Source of the DNA: Sulfurovum sp. XGS-02
GTDB lineage: Bacteria > Campylobacterota > Campylobacteria > Campylobacterales > Sulfurovaceae
DNA length: 64,000 bases
Reading direction: 5' to 3'
Assembly: GCF_023213175.1 (NCBI RefSeq)
Contig: NZ_CP093312.1
Location: 930,001 to 994,000, forward strand
Position 1 is the stretch's first letter. Every line of letters begins with the position of its first letter. Of the stretch, positions 27,516-35,519 are shown piece after piece. Below the pieces are notes generated by a model, which saw only the letters and a list, made by a program, of their open reading frames with translations, did no database searches and was not told the origin of the DNA. Both the position numbers and the translations under genes were made by a program.

Positions 27516-28661
27516 ATGAATGGTTTTGATGCACTCTATGCGAAAGCAAAAGATCGTATTCGTTCACTGGCTGAGTTACCTTCTAGAAAAGAAGTGTCAA
27601 TAGAAGAGATGCTGGCAAGTAAAGGTATCCAGCGACGTGACTTTATGAAGTGGGCTGCAGGTGTCACAGCGATGCTTGCATTACCGTCCCAGTTCACGCC
27701 TTTGTTTGCAGAGGCCGCAAAACTAGCAGACCGTGTACCGCTGGTCTGGCTCCATTTTGCAGAGTGTACAGGATGTAGTGAGTCGTTTATACGCTCCGAT
27801 GCACCAACGATAGATTCACTGATCTTTGATTATGTCTCTGTTGAATATCATGAAACACTTATGGCTGCATCAGGGTGGCAGGCAGAGGCTAACCTTGAAC
27901 ATGCATTAGAAGAGTATAAAGGCCGTTATGTGTTACTTGCTGAAGGCGGTATACCAACAGCAAATCATGGTAAGTATTTGACACTGGGTGCCCATGGTAC
28001 GACAGGAGTTGAGCTTATTACAAAAGCGGCTAAAAGTGCTGCAGCGATCTTTTCCATAGGTACTTGTGCGAGTTTCGGAGGTATCCAGGCAGCTGCACCT
28101 AATCCAACTGGTGCGAAAGGTGTGGACAAAGTGGTTTCACAACCGGTCATCAATGTACCAGGTTGTCCACCAAGTGCTGAAAATATAGTTGGGACGCTGA
28201 TGCACTTCTTACTCTTTGGTACACTGCCGGCACTTGATCACTACCATCGTCCAAAATGGGCTTACGGTGCGCGTATTCATGATCTCTGTGAACGTCGTGG
28301 ACATTTTGATGCCGGGGAGTTCGTAGAGAGTTTTGGTGATGAAGGTGCAAAAGAGGGATGGTGCCTCTATAAACAAGGATGTAAAGGACCTTACACTTTC
28401 AATAACTGTTCAACCGAACGGTTCAACCAGCATGTAAGTTGGCCGGTACAGGCAGGTCATGGATGTATGGGATGTTCTGAACCCGACTTTTTTGACAGCA
28501 TGGGTCCACTGCTAAAACCGCTTAATTCGCATCTTATTATGGGTGTGAATACCACCGTTGACAAGCTTGGTACAGCACTATTAACAGCAACTGTTGTGGG
28601 AATTGGAGCACATGCTGTTGCAAGTATATTTATGAATAAAAACGATGAGAAGGAAGGATAG
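27516..28661 (+). CDS. hydA: [NiFe]-hydrogenase small subunit
   Basis: The 381-residue Fe-S subunit has a Tat motif QRRDFMKWAAG (39-49) for export with the large subunit, cluster ligands starting CTGCSE (C84, C87), and later C-rich motifs GTCASFGG, VPGCPPSAEN, CKGPYTFNNC, and HGCMGCSEPDFF. The C-terminal hydrophobic helix (ALLTATVVGIGAHAVASIF) anchors it to the membrane. It passes electrons from the Ni-Fe site to the cytochrome b subunit for periplasmic hydrogen oxidation. An AAAGGAG RBS precedes it; it is followed by hydB after a 3 bp gap. Confidence 0.96.
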   Translation: MNGFDALYAKAKDRIRSLAELPSRKEVSIEEMLASKGIQRRDFMKWAAGVTAMLALPSQFTPLFAEAAKLADRVPLVWLHFAECTGCSESFIRSDAPTIDSLIFDYVSVEYHETLMAASGWQAEANLEHALEEYKGRYVLLAEGGIPTANHGKYLTLGAHGTTGVELITKAAKSAAAIFSIGTCASFGGIQAAAPNPTGAKGVDKVVSQPVINVPGCPPSAENIVGTLMHFLLFGTLPALDHYHRPKWAYGARIHDLCERRGHFDAGEFVESFGDEGAKEGWCLYKQGCKGPYTFNNCSTERFNQHVSWPVQAGHGCMGCSEPDFFDSMGPLLKPLNSHLIMGVNTTVDKLGTALLTATVVGIGAHAVASIFMNKNDEKEG

Positions 28662-28664
28662 ATT

Positions 28665-30383
28665 ATGGCTAATAAACGTGTAGTTATTGATCCGATAACA
28701 AGAATTGAAGGACATCTGCGTGTTGAAGTAGAGGTTGATGAGAACAATGTAGTGCAAAAAGCCTATTCTTCATCCACCTTATGGAGAGGGATAGAGGTTA
28801 TCCTTAAAGGACGTGATCCTCGTGATGCAGGTCTTATGGCACAACGTATTTGTGGTGTTTGTACCTATTCTCACTATAGAGCCGGTATTGAGTCTGTAGA
28901 AAATGCATTAGGTATAGAGATACCCTATAATGCAAAGCTGGTAAGGTCTCTTTTAAATGCATCTCTTTATATGCATGACCATGTTGTACACTTTTACCAT
29001 TTACACGGACTTGACTGGGTGGATGTAGTATCGGCACTCAGTGCAGATCCTGCAAAAGCGTCCAAACTGGCATTCAAATACTCTGATATGCCAATTGCAA
29101 CCGGTACAGATGAACTTACTGCTGTCCAAAAAAGAGTGAAAGAATTTGTTGATAAAGGTCAACTTGGGCCGTTTGCCAATGCATATTGGGGGAATGGTAC
29201 CTATAAATTCTCTCCGGAGCAAAACCTTATTGCACTCTCACACTATCTTAAGGCACTTGAAGTACAGCGTGTAGCAGCACAGATGTTTGCTATTTTTGGT
29301 GCGAAGCAGCCACATCCTCAAAGTCTTGTGGTGGGCGGGGTTACCTGTGTCCGTGATATCTTGAGTCCGACACGCTTATCGCAGTGGAGAGAAAAATATA
29401 AGATCGTAAAGGATTTTATCGACCGTGCCTATCAGGCAGATATCGTGATGGCTGCAGATGCATACGGAAGTGAAGAGACCGTATTGGGTGGTCTGGGAGT
29501 TAAAAACTTCCTGGCGGCTGATGAATTTGTACTTAACCGTACAGAGTATCTTTTCCAAGGCGGGTACATTAAAGACGGTGATCTCAGTCAAGTATTTGAT
29601 ATCGATGAAACGAAGATCGAGGAAGATGTGACACACGCATGGTATAAAGGGAATAATCCTCTTCATCCATATGATGGCGTTACGGATCCTGATTATACCG
29701 GTTTCATAGATGGTGATACGGTAAACGGTGAAGCAAAGATCATCAATGAAAATGAAAAATATACTTGGGTCAAAGCCCCAAGATACGGCACTGATGCGGT
29801 GGAAGTAGGTCCTCTGTCTTGTCTCCTTGTAAATTATGCCAGAGGCAATGAAAAGGTCCAGGCTGAAGTCAATGCATTTTTAAAGCACACCGGATTGCCG
29901 TTAGAAGCTCTTTTCACGACATTGGGACGTACTGCGGCGCGTATGCTGCAGACCAAACTGATCTCAGATAATGCCATTACCATATTTGATTCTTTGGTTG
30001 AAAATGTCAAAACAGATGAGAGCACCTACACTAAATTTGAGATCAACCCATCCATAGAGTATACGGGGCGTTTTATCGGTGAAGTACCTCGCGGTGTGCT
30101 CAGTCACTGGGTACGGATAAAAGACGGTGTGATCGAAAATTATCAAGCAGTAGTGCCTACCACATGGAATGCGGGACCAATGGATGCCAATGGAACGATA
30201 GGGCCGTATGAAGCATCTCTTGTAGGATTGAAACTTGAAGATCCTACTAAACCGCTTGAAGTAATCAGAGTGATTCACTCTTTTGATCCGTGTATGTCAT
30301 GTGCTGTACATGTAATAGATATGAAAGGTACAGAGATCAGTGAATTTAAAGTAAATCCTATAAGCAGCGGAGCAACTTGTTAG
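28665..30383 (+). CDS. hydB: [NiFe]-hydrogenase large subunit
   Basis: The 572-residue catalytic subunit has L1 motif RICGVCTYSH (C63, C66) and L2 motif DPCMSCAVH, the four Ni/Fe cysteines. After the L2 histidine a C-terminal peptide (VIDMKGTEISEF...) remains, to be removed by the maturation protease HydD. It oxidises H2 in the periplasm and forms the membrane-bound uptake enzyme with HydA and HydC. Length and motifs fit group 1 respiratory hydrogenases. The presence of an uncleaved tail and intact cysteines argues for a functional gene even though the nearby hyp genes are ruined. Confidence 0.97.
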   Translation: MANKRVVIDPITRIEGHLRVEVEVDENNVVQKAYSSSTLWRGIEVILKGRDPRDAGLMAQRICGVCTYSHYRAGIESVENALGIEIPYNAKLVRSLLNASLYMHDHVVHFYHLHGLDWVDVVSALSADPAKASKLAFKYSDMPIATGTDELTAVQKRVKEFVDKGQLGPFANAYWGNGTYKFSPEQNLIALSHYLKALEVQRVAAQMFAIFGAKQPHPQSLVVGGVTCVRDILSPTRLSQWREKYKIVKDFIDRAYQADIVMAADAYGSEETVLGGLGVKNFLAADEFVLNRTEYLFQGGYIKDGDLSQVFDIDETKIEEDVTHAWYKGNNPLHPYDGVTDPDYTGFIDGDTVNGEAKIINENEKYTWVKAPRYGTDAVEVGPLSCLLVNYARGNEKVQAEVNAFLKHTGLPLEALFTTLGRTAARMLQTKLISDNAITIFDSLVENVKTDESTYTKFEINPSIEYTGRFIGEVPRGVLSHWVRIKDGVIENYQAVVPTTWNAGPMDANGTIGPYEASLVGLKLEDPTKPLEVIRVIHSFDPCMSCAVHVIDMKGTEISEFKVNPISSGATC

Positions 30384-30431
30384 AATGCAAAGCAGACTTA
30401 TATTAAAAATGAATGAAAAGGAGTATGCATT

Positions 30432-31154
30432 ATGGGAAAACCGGAAGAAGAAATTGTAGAGCATCCCAGTTTTGTCTACAGCAGCATCAATAGAATTTTA
30501 CATTGGATACGGGCCATAGTTATCATAGGATTGATTGTAACAGGTTTTTATATCGCTGAGCCATTTCTGACATCTCAAGGCTCAACGGATAAACTTCTTT
30601 ATGCAGAGTGGACCAAATGGCATTTAATCTTAGGGTTTATCCTTATAGCTTCAGGAATACTCCGAATCTATCTTTTCTTTTTTGGAAAAGATACGAAAGG
30701 TGAATTGGGTTCACTTAAAGATCTATTTAGTCTAAAATCCTGGATCACTCAGTTAAAAGCTTACTTCTTTATCGGTGAATTAAAGAAAAAAGGGTTTTAC
30801 GGGCCGTTACAGTTTCTAACCTATACTGCCATAATGGTCTTGGTGGTCTTAGCTTCCCTTACGGGGTTGATACTCTATGTACATGTGTATCACTTAGGTA
30901 TAGGTGGTTGGTTATATGAACCTATGCGTGTTTTAGAAGTATGGATGGGAGGACTTGCCAATGTACGTTATATCCATCATATCACTGTGTGGGGCTATTT
31001 GATCTTCTTACCTATTCATATTTATCTGGTCATTTGGTCTGCCATACGCTTTAAACATGGTGCGATGGATGTGATGTTTACAGGATATGATTATCATTTA
31101 AGAAAAGAGAAACTGGAAAAAGAAAAAGAAAAAGTTGAAAAAGAGAAAAAGTGA
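30432..31154 (+). CDS. hydC: Hydrogenase cytochrome b subunit
   Basis: A 240-residue di-haem cytochrome b with four to five membrane helices and conserved haem histidines in HWIRAIVIIG, EWTKWHLILGF, YVHVYHLGIGG and IHHITVWGYLIFLPIHIYLV. It anchors HydAB and delivers electrons to the quinone pool. The C-terminus is a highly charged lysine/glutamate tail. It overlaps hydD by 4 bp. Confidence 0.93.
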   Translation: MGKPEEEIVEHPSFVYSSINRILHWIRAIVIIGLIVTGFYIAEPFLTSQGSTDKLLYAEWTKWHLILGFILIASGILRIYLFFFGKDTKGELGSLKDLFSLKSWITQLKAYFFIGELKKKGFYGPLQFLTYTAIMVLVVLASLTGLILYVHVYHLGIGGWLYEPMRVLEVWMGGLANVRYIHHITVWGYLIFLPIHIYLVIWSAIRFKHGAMDVMFTGYDYHLRKEKLEKEKEKVEKEKK

Positions 31155-31699
31155 AAATATTAATATTGGGTATTGGTAACCTGCTGTTCGGTGATGAAGG
31201 CATAGGTGTCCATTTTATAAAATATATAGAAGAAAAATATCAATTTGATGGAGAACATCAGATTGATACTATAGACGGCGGGACACTTGCCCAGAGGCTT
31301 ATCCCTATCATTGTAGAGTATGACCATCTGATCATTATTGATACGATCAATGCACCAGGCGTTCAAGCAGGTGAAGTCTATTTCTTTAATTTTGATGCAG
31401 TACCTGATAATGTAGATTGGCAAGGCAGTGCGCATGAAGTTGAGATGCTTCAGACACTAAATATGATGGATATGACCGGAGATCGTCCGCCGACAATGAT
31501 CATGGGTGTGGTACCGACCATTATAGAGATAACAGAGTTCTCTCTTTCTGAAGGTGTTGCTGAGGCTGTACCTTTAATGGAAAAAACGCTCTTGGAGTAT
31601 CTAAAAAAAATGAATGTGAATGCAATCAAAAAAGCTGACGTCAATATACAGTCCATACTTCCAAACTCTTTTAGGAGCCATGATGCATATAGCGTTTAA
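31151..31699 (+). CDS. hydD: Hydrogenase maturation endopeptidase
   Basis: The 182-residue HyaD/HybD-family protease has nickel-sensing ligands in their usual places: GNLLFGDEGIG (E), LIIIDTINAPG (D) and SAHEVEML (H). It clips the C-terminal peptide of HydB after nickel insertion. The 4 bp overlap with hydC and the overlap of its 3' end with the next gene show tight coupling. Compare the paralogue at 34759, which has lost two of these ligands. Confidence 0.93.
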   Translation: MKILILGIGNLLFGDEGIGVHFIKYIEEKYQFDGEHQIDTIDGGTLAQRLIPIIVEYDHLIIIDTINAPGVQAGEVYFFNFDAVPDNVDWQGSAHEVEMLQTLNMMDMTGDRPPTMIMGVVPTIIEITEFSLSEGVAEAVPLMEKTLLEYLKKMNVNAIKKADVNIQSILPNSFRSHDAYSV

Positions 31700-33491
31700 A
31701 TTTGACTATATCCATGATAATGGATTATTTACACGGTTGTTAAATCGCATACATGAACTCTCAAATATGCCGCTTTCACTTTCTGTAGAAGGTACAAGCT
31801 ACACAATAGAGGCTTCAGGTGATCAACGCACCCTGGAAACTTTGGCAGAACAGATATCTGCACTGGTTCCCCAATCTCTTTTCTTAGGCAACTACACCAT
31901 AGAAGAGGTTCATAAAGAGGAAGAAAAACAACAGAGTCCCAATAGATCATTACCAGATAACCATGTACCATTTAAAGTGCCTTACTGTCCTGAATGTCAG
32001 GAGAATGTCTCCAAGACACTCGATCCGTTTAACGCATGTTCTGTTTGCGGATTCAATGAAACATCGCTTGGCATGGGGGATCTCTTTGCATTTACGGGTA
32101 TCGAGACGCCTACAGAAGAAGCATTTTTCACACGGATGGCAGATGTTTTGATAAACACGGGCGAGCTGCGGCTGCCTACTTACAATGGTATCCGACGTTT
32201 TTCACTCTTACATGCGAACAGAGAAGAGGATGAAGGTCTACTCTTTTGTACCCCCAGCGATATTTCAGAGAAGTTTCTCATCAATCAGCTGGAATTGAAC
32301 TCACTGATGATGGTTGAGAAACCTTCTGTAAGACTGAAGCCAAAATTGATGTTCCGCAGTGAATATGAACTCAGTGAGCCTTTTTACCCTGTTTTCTTTG
32401 CGGATGACAAAATCACATTGGCACTTGCCACAGCATTAAAAAACAGAGGTATCGATGTTGTTTTTTCTGATCATGTACCGACACTTCGTGTTGCTACAGG
32501 ATTAGATGAACATTTGATTATCACAAGCGGGAGAGATATGCTACCGTGGAGTGTTCCTATGCATTTAAAACATGCTTCATTTTGCGAGTATAAAGGTTTT
32601 CAGGCTTATGGAGATGCAAACGGATTGCAGGTTGGAACAGATCTAAAGATCGATCAGCAACCCTATATACACTATGTCTCCAATGAGGAGGTCCGAGAAG
32701 TGAGTCATGCTATTCGTTTTGAACCTGCCCATGCTGCACAGCGTTCTATCGTCATAGAGCATCAGCTTCAAGATCAAGCACTTTGTGGTATACATCTTAG
32801 CCGTGAACACAGGTCCCATATCTTCTCTTTTTCCAACAAGATCGGATATACTCCTATGGTTCTCTTCAAAGATGATGCATGGACCCAACCTAGAGATATA
32901 CTTGAAGCAATAGCCTCAATGGATGAGGGAGGAATGCGTCTTGTTAATAACTATAAAAAAACGTTCCCTGGACTCTATGAGAAGATAGAAAAGTTAGAAT
33001 TCATATCACATATGGAGACTAATGGTATTATGAGGATCTGGGCATTAGCAGCTGTATTCATCGGCTTATATGAAGGTGATGATATGCGAAGGTCATGTGA
33101 AACACTTGAAGCAACCGCTATTGAATTCAGCGGTAAATCCGGCCCTCGTATCGATTATAAAGTTATTGGTACAGAAGAGGGGTATCAACTTGATCCGAGA
33201 CTTGCTATCCGGTCAGCCATGAGCTTTAAGCTTGCCGGACTTGATGATTACCTTCTTAGTTTCGGATTTATTGATTCTTTGGTTGATTTCCTTGCGAAAC
33301 ATGCAGAGGATTCTGATGCCAATGTCGGTATTAACGGGGTCACACTCAGTGGTGGACTGTTTGAAAATCGTCAATTATTGATGCGTACCTGTAAAGCTAT
33401 CGGTGTTAACTATCCTATTTACAGAAATGAACGCTTAAGCATGGATCATGCCAATATCGCCTTTGGAGCAATAACACTGGGGAATGAGTAA
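31683..33491 (+). CDS. hydE: HypF-related protein of the hyd operon (HydE-like)
   Basis: This protein of about 602 residues has the C-terminal Kae1-like region of HypF (GVTLSGGLFENRQLLMRTCKAI) and a small zinc-finger-like pair (CPECQ ... CSVCGF), but lacks the acylphosphatase domain of HypF. Its place as fifth gene after hydABCD matches the hydABCDE order of Wolinella succinogenes, where HydE is HypF-like. The start at 31683 is chosen because AGGAG lies 5 nt upstream, although ATG codons occur at 31680 and 31620; it overlaps hydD by 17 bp. Its precise role in maturation is not known to me. Confidence 0.8.
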   Translation: MHIAFKFDYIHDNGLFTRLLNRIHELSNMPLSLSVEGTSYTIEASGDQRTLETLAEQISALVPQSLFLGNYTIEEVHKEEEKQQSPNRSLPDNHVPFKVPYCPECQENVSKTLDPFNACSVCGFNETSLGMGDLFAFTGIETPTEEAFFTRMADVLINTGELRLPTYNGIRRFSLLHANREEDEGLLFCTPSDISEKFLINQLELNSLMMVEKPSVRLKPKLMFRSEYELSEPFYPVFFADDKITLALATALKNRGIDVVFSDHVPTLRVATGLDEHLIITSGRDMLPWSVPMHLKHASFCEYKGFQAYGDANGLQVGTDLKIDQQPYIHYVSNEEVREVSHAIRFEPAHAAQRSIVIEHQLQDQALCGIHLSREHRSHIFSFSNKIGYTPMVLFKDDAWTQPRDILEAIASMDEGGMRLVNNYKKTFPGLYEKIEKLEFISHMETNGIMRIWALAAVFIGLYEGDDMRRSCETLEATAIEFSGKSGPRIDYKVIGTEEGYQLDPRLAIRSAMSFKLAGLDDYLLSFGFIDSLVDFLAKHAEDSDANVGINGVTLSGGLFENRQLLMRTCKAIGVNYPIYRNERLSMDHANIAFGAITLGNE

Positions 33492-33571
33492 AAAGTAAGA
33501 TATACCTGGAAGTTACAATCCCTATTTGTTATTTTTTACTAAAATGATTGTATCAATTAGAAAGGCTTTCT

Positions 33572-34165
33572 TTGAAAATAACAGATAAAAAAGCGAAAAA
33601 ACGAGAATCTATTATACAAACGGCACTACAATTGTTCTCTGCAAACGGCTTTCATAAAACAACCATACCCGACATTGCAAAAAAGATGCATATGAGTGTA
33701 GGAAACATCTATAACTATTTTTCATCAAAAGATATTTTGGCAGGGGAGATCATTAAATACACTTCTAATGTCTTAGGAGGAGAGATACGCAAGGTTAATA
33801 TGCTTGATATCTCCTCCAAAGCCAAAATCAAAAAGATCGTAGAAGTCTATTTTGGTATGGCACAGGAACGTCCTGAAATGATCGAGTATTTTTTACGTGT
33901 TTATCTCTCTCATAGAGAAGTCTTTAAAAATGAATGTGAAGAGATGGTATGTGTCTCTGGATTTATCACTGAAATCATGATCTTCTTCAATGATGGTGTA
34001 GAATCAGGAGAGTTTAGAAATCAAGACTTTTTTTCTGCCTTTGGCCTTTTTCTAGGCTACTTGGGTGGGATGGTGTTTCTCAAAGGTGAAGGAATTCTAC
34101 CTAAAGAGATCAATGAGTATATTGATGATATTTCCTTCAATATCTATCATGCATTGAAAGTTTAG
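33572..34165 (+). CDS. TetR-family transcriptional regulator
   Basis: The 197-residue regulator carries a classical N-terminal TetR HTH: KKRESIIQTALQLFSANGFHKTTIPDIAKKMHMSVGNIYNYFSSKDIL. The C-terminal ligand domain is diverged, as usual. No ATG is available; TTG at 33572 follows AGAAAGG at 6 nt, and another TTG lies at 33548. It sits between the hyd operon and the second hydrogenase cluster. The four AATGAAT-N4-ATTCATT sites around these genes are its likely targets, though none lies before its own start. The effector is unknown. Confidence 0.88.
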   Translation: MKITDKKAKKRESIIQTALQLFSANGFHKTTIPDIAKKMHMSVGNIYNYFSSKDILAGEIIKYTSNVLGGEIRKVNMLDISSKAKIKKIVEVYFGMAQERPEMIEYFLRVYLSHREVFKNECEEMVCVSGFITEIMIFFNDGVESGEFRNQDFFSAFGLFLGYLGGMVFLKGEGILPKEINEYIDDISFNIYHALKV

Positions 34166-34342
34166 ATTGCCAAATGATACCTACACTTCTTTGGCTCTAA
34201 TCAATTATCTGCAATGGCAATGCGCGGTTCAAACTCTATAGAGGAGGCCACATTTATTTTCCGTACGTTTGACGTTTGTTCCGTTTGCACTAAAAAATAA
34301 TATAATCTTATATCAACCAATCAGATAAATATTCCAGATATC

Positions 34343-34370
34343 ATAATAATGAATGACTATTCATTATTAT
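34343..34370. promoter_or_regulatory. Candidate operator O2: perfect 12 bp-arm inverted repeat
   Basis: Two 12 bp arms (34343-34354 and 34359-34370) pair perfectly around the 4 bp centre GACT; the inner halves are AATGAAT and ATTCATT. It is the best-formed copy of the repeat family and lies 60 bp upstream of the small gene at 34430. Confidence 0.7.
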
Positions 34371-34392
34371 TTAAGTTTTCTTTTCCTATTAT

Positions 34393-34410
34393 AATGAATA
34401 GATATTCATT
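34393..34410. promoter_or_regulatory. Candidate operator O3 overlapping a -10 box
   Basis: AATGAAT-AGAT-ATTCATT, overlapping TATAAT at 34390-34395 and ending 19 bp before the ATG at 34430. The -10, operator and RBS arrangement is almost the same as at 38440-38478. Confidence 0.7.
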
Positions 34411-34429
34411 TACTATAGAAGGAGATGTT

Positions 34430-34657
34430 ATGAATACAGATAACCAAGAAGTTACAAAGGAATTATTTGAATCAGTGGATACAAAAGTAGATTCACGACA
34501 CGGTAATGAATATTATGACGATATATATGAAAGATGCAGAAAAAGCTTAGATGACTTAAACGTGCTCGAAACTTCAAAAAGAAGAGAGCATTTTCTGCAG
34601 TGCACTGAAGATGATGGGCTAATATCGTCATTGATCAATTTGGATGATGTTAACTGA
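34430..34657 (+). CDS. Small acidic hypothetical protein, 75 aa
   Basis: This is a hydrophilic, acidic protein (MNTDNQEVTKELFESVDTK ... YYDDIYERCRKSLDDL) with two cysteines and no recognised domain. The ATG at 34430 follows GAAGGAGATGTT; longer in-frame starts upstream run through the operators and are rejected. Two copies of the putative operator precede it, and it heads a cluster with a protease-like gene and hypF. A role in hydrogenase expression or maturation is only inferred from this context. Confidence 0.65.
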   Translation: MNTDNQEVTKELFESVDTKVDSRHGNEYYDDIYERCRKSLDDLNVLETSKRREHFLQCTEDDGLISSLINLDDVN

Positions 34658-34683
34658 ACTTAGGTTGCATTTAGTGAGTTTTG

Positions 34684-34703
34684 TGACGATATCGATATTG
34701 TCA
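34684..34703. other. Near-perfect 20 bp inverted repeat
   Basis: TGACGATATC and GATATTGTCA pair with a single G-T mismatch, 55 bp before the protease-like gene at 34759. It is followed by an A/T-rich stretch, not directly by a T-run, so it could be an operator or a weak terminator. Confidence 0.35.
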
Positions 34704-34758
34704 TAATAGATTAAATAAATACAAAAAAGATAACACTTTTTTTGTAAAGGAGCAAAAT

Positions 34759-35316
34759 ATGGCATATAATAAAATTGCACTCATAGGTATAGGAAATATC
34801 ATGTTTCATGATGAAGGACTTGGTGACTATCTTGTAAAATATATAGAGAATAATTATAATATTCCTGATAATTTAACGCTGGTAGAAGGTGGAACGTTGG
34901 ATTTTAGCCTCATCTCCAACTATCGTGACTTTGATCAGTTGATCGTTGTAGGTGCATCATCCCAAGAAGGTGAAACTGGAACTATATATGCTCAATCAGG
35001 GAAAGAGATGGAGATGGCACAATATGCCGTAGATCTAACAGCGAAAGAATTTGATATCTCTTTTATAGATGAAGAGGTGGATAAAATACGACATATTTCC
35101 ATGATACCGGAAAATATTATAGAAGTACGTAACGCGCTGACTGAATCTGTCTTGAGACATATGCCAAAACTTTTAGAGGTTACCCTAAAAGAGTTAAAGC
35201 ATTTTGGTATAACGCTTAACAGAACTTTTTGTAGAAAGAGATCTTTTGAAAAGATCATAGATGACTGTGCTAACAATGGAAAATTAAAACAACTTGTTTT
35301 TGCCGGTGTGAATTAG
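34759..35316 (+). CDS. Hydrogenase maturation protease paralogue lacking metal ligands
   Basis: A 185-residue HyaD-family protein by its start (ALIGIGNIMFHDEGLGDYLVKYIE) and fold pattern (NLTLVEGGTLDFSLI). The glutamate is kept, but the ligand aspartate position reads LIVVGASSQEG where HydD has LIIIDTINAPG, and the histidine region reads KEMEMAQYA where HydD has SAHEVEML. The C-terminus is extended with basic residues (NRTFCRKRSFEK). It may be an inactive paralogue acting as a chaperone or simply a decaying copy. It has a good RBS (AAAGGAG). Confidence 0.8.
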   Translation: MAYNKIALIGIGNIMFHDEGLGDYLVKYIENNYNIPDNLTLVEGGTLDFSLISNYRDFDQLIVVGASSQEGETGTIYAQSGKEMEMAQYAVDLTAKEFDISFIDEEVDKIRHISMIPENIIEVRNALTESVLRHMPKLLEVTLKELKHFGITLNRTFCRKRSFEKIIDDCANNGKLKQLVFAGVN

Positions 35317-35519
35317 GATGATACGGTACACAGCACTGGAATAGGTACTGTTTTACAGATAATAAATGTGTCCTTACCTCTGTAATCTGCCATCTTCTTC
35401 CAGCTGTCAAGTATAGATATTGATGTAGGCAGTCACTCTGTGGTAGAATACAGAAACGTTGTGTAATCAAAAAACTCTAATTAATAATAACGTTTCGATG
35501 GGAAAGGAGAATACTGTAC

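Noticed and set aside
34349-34657. Longer start for the small gene at 34430
   Set aside because: It would translate through both palindromic operators and the -10 box. The ATG at 34430 has a proper GAAGGAG RBS.
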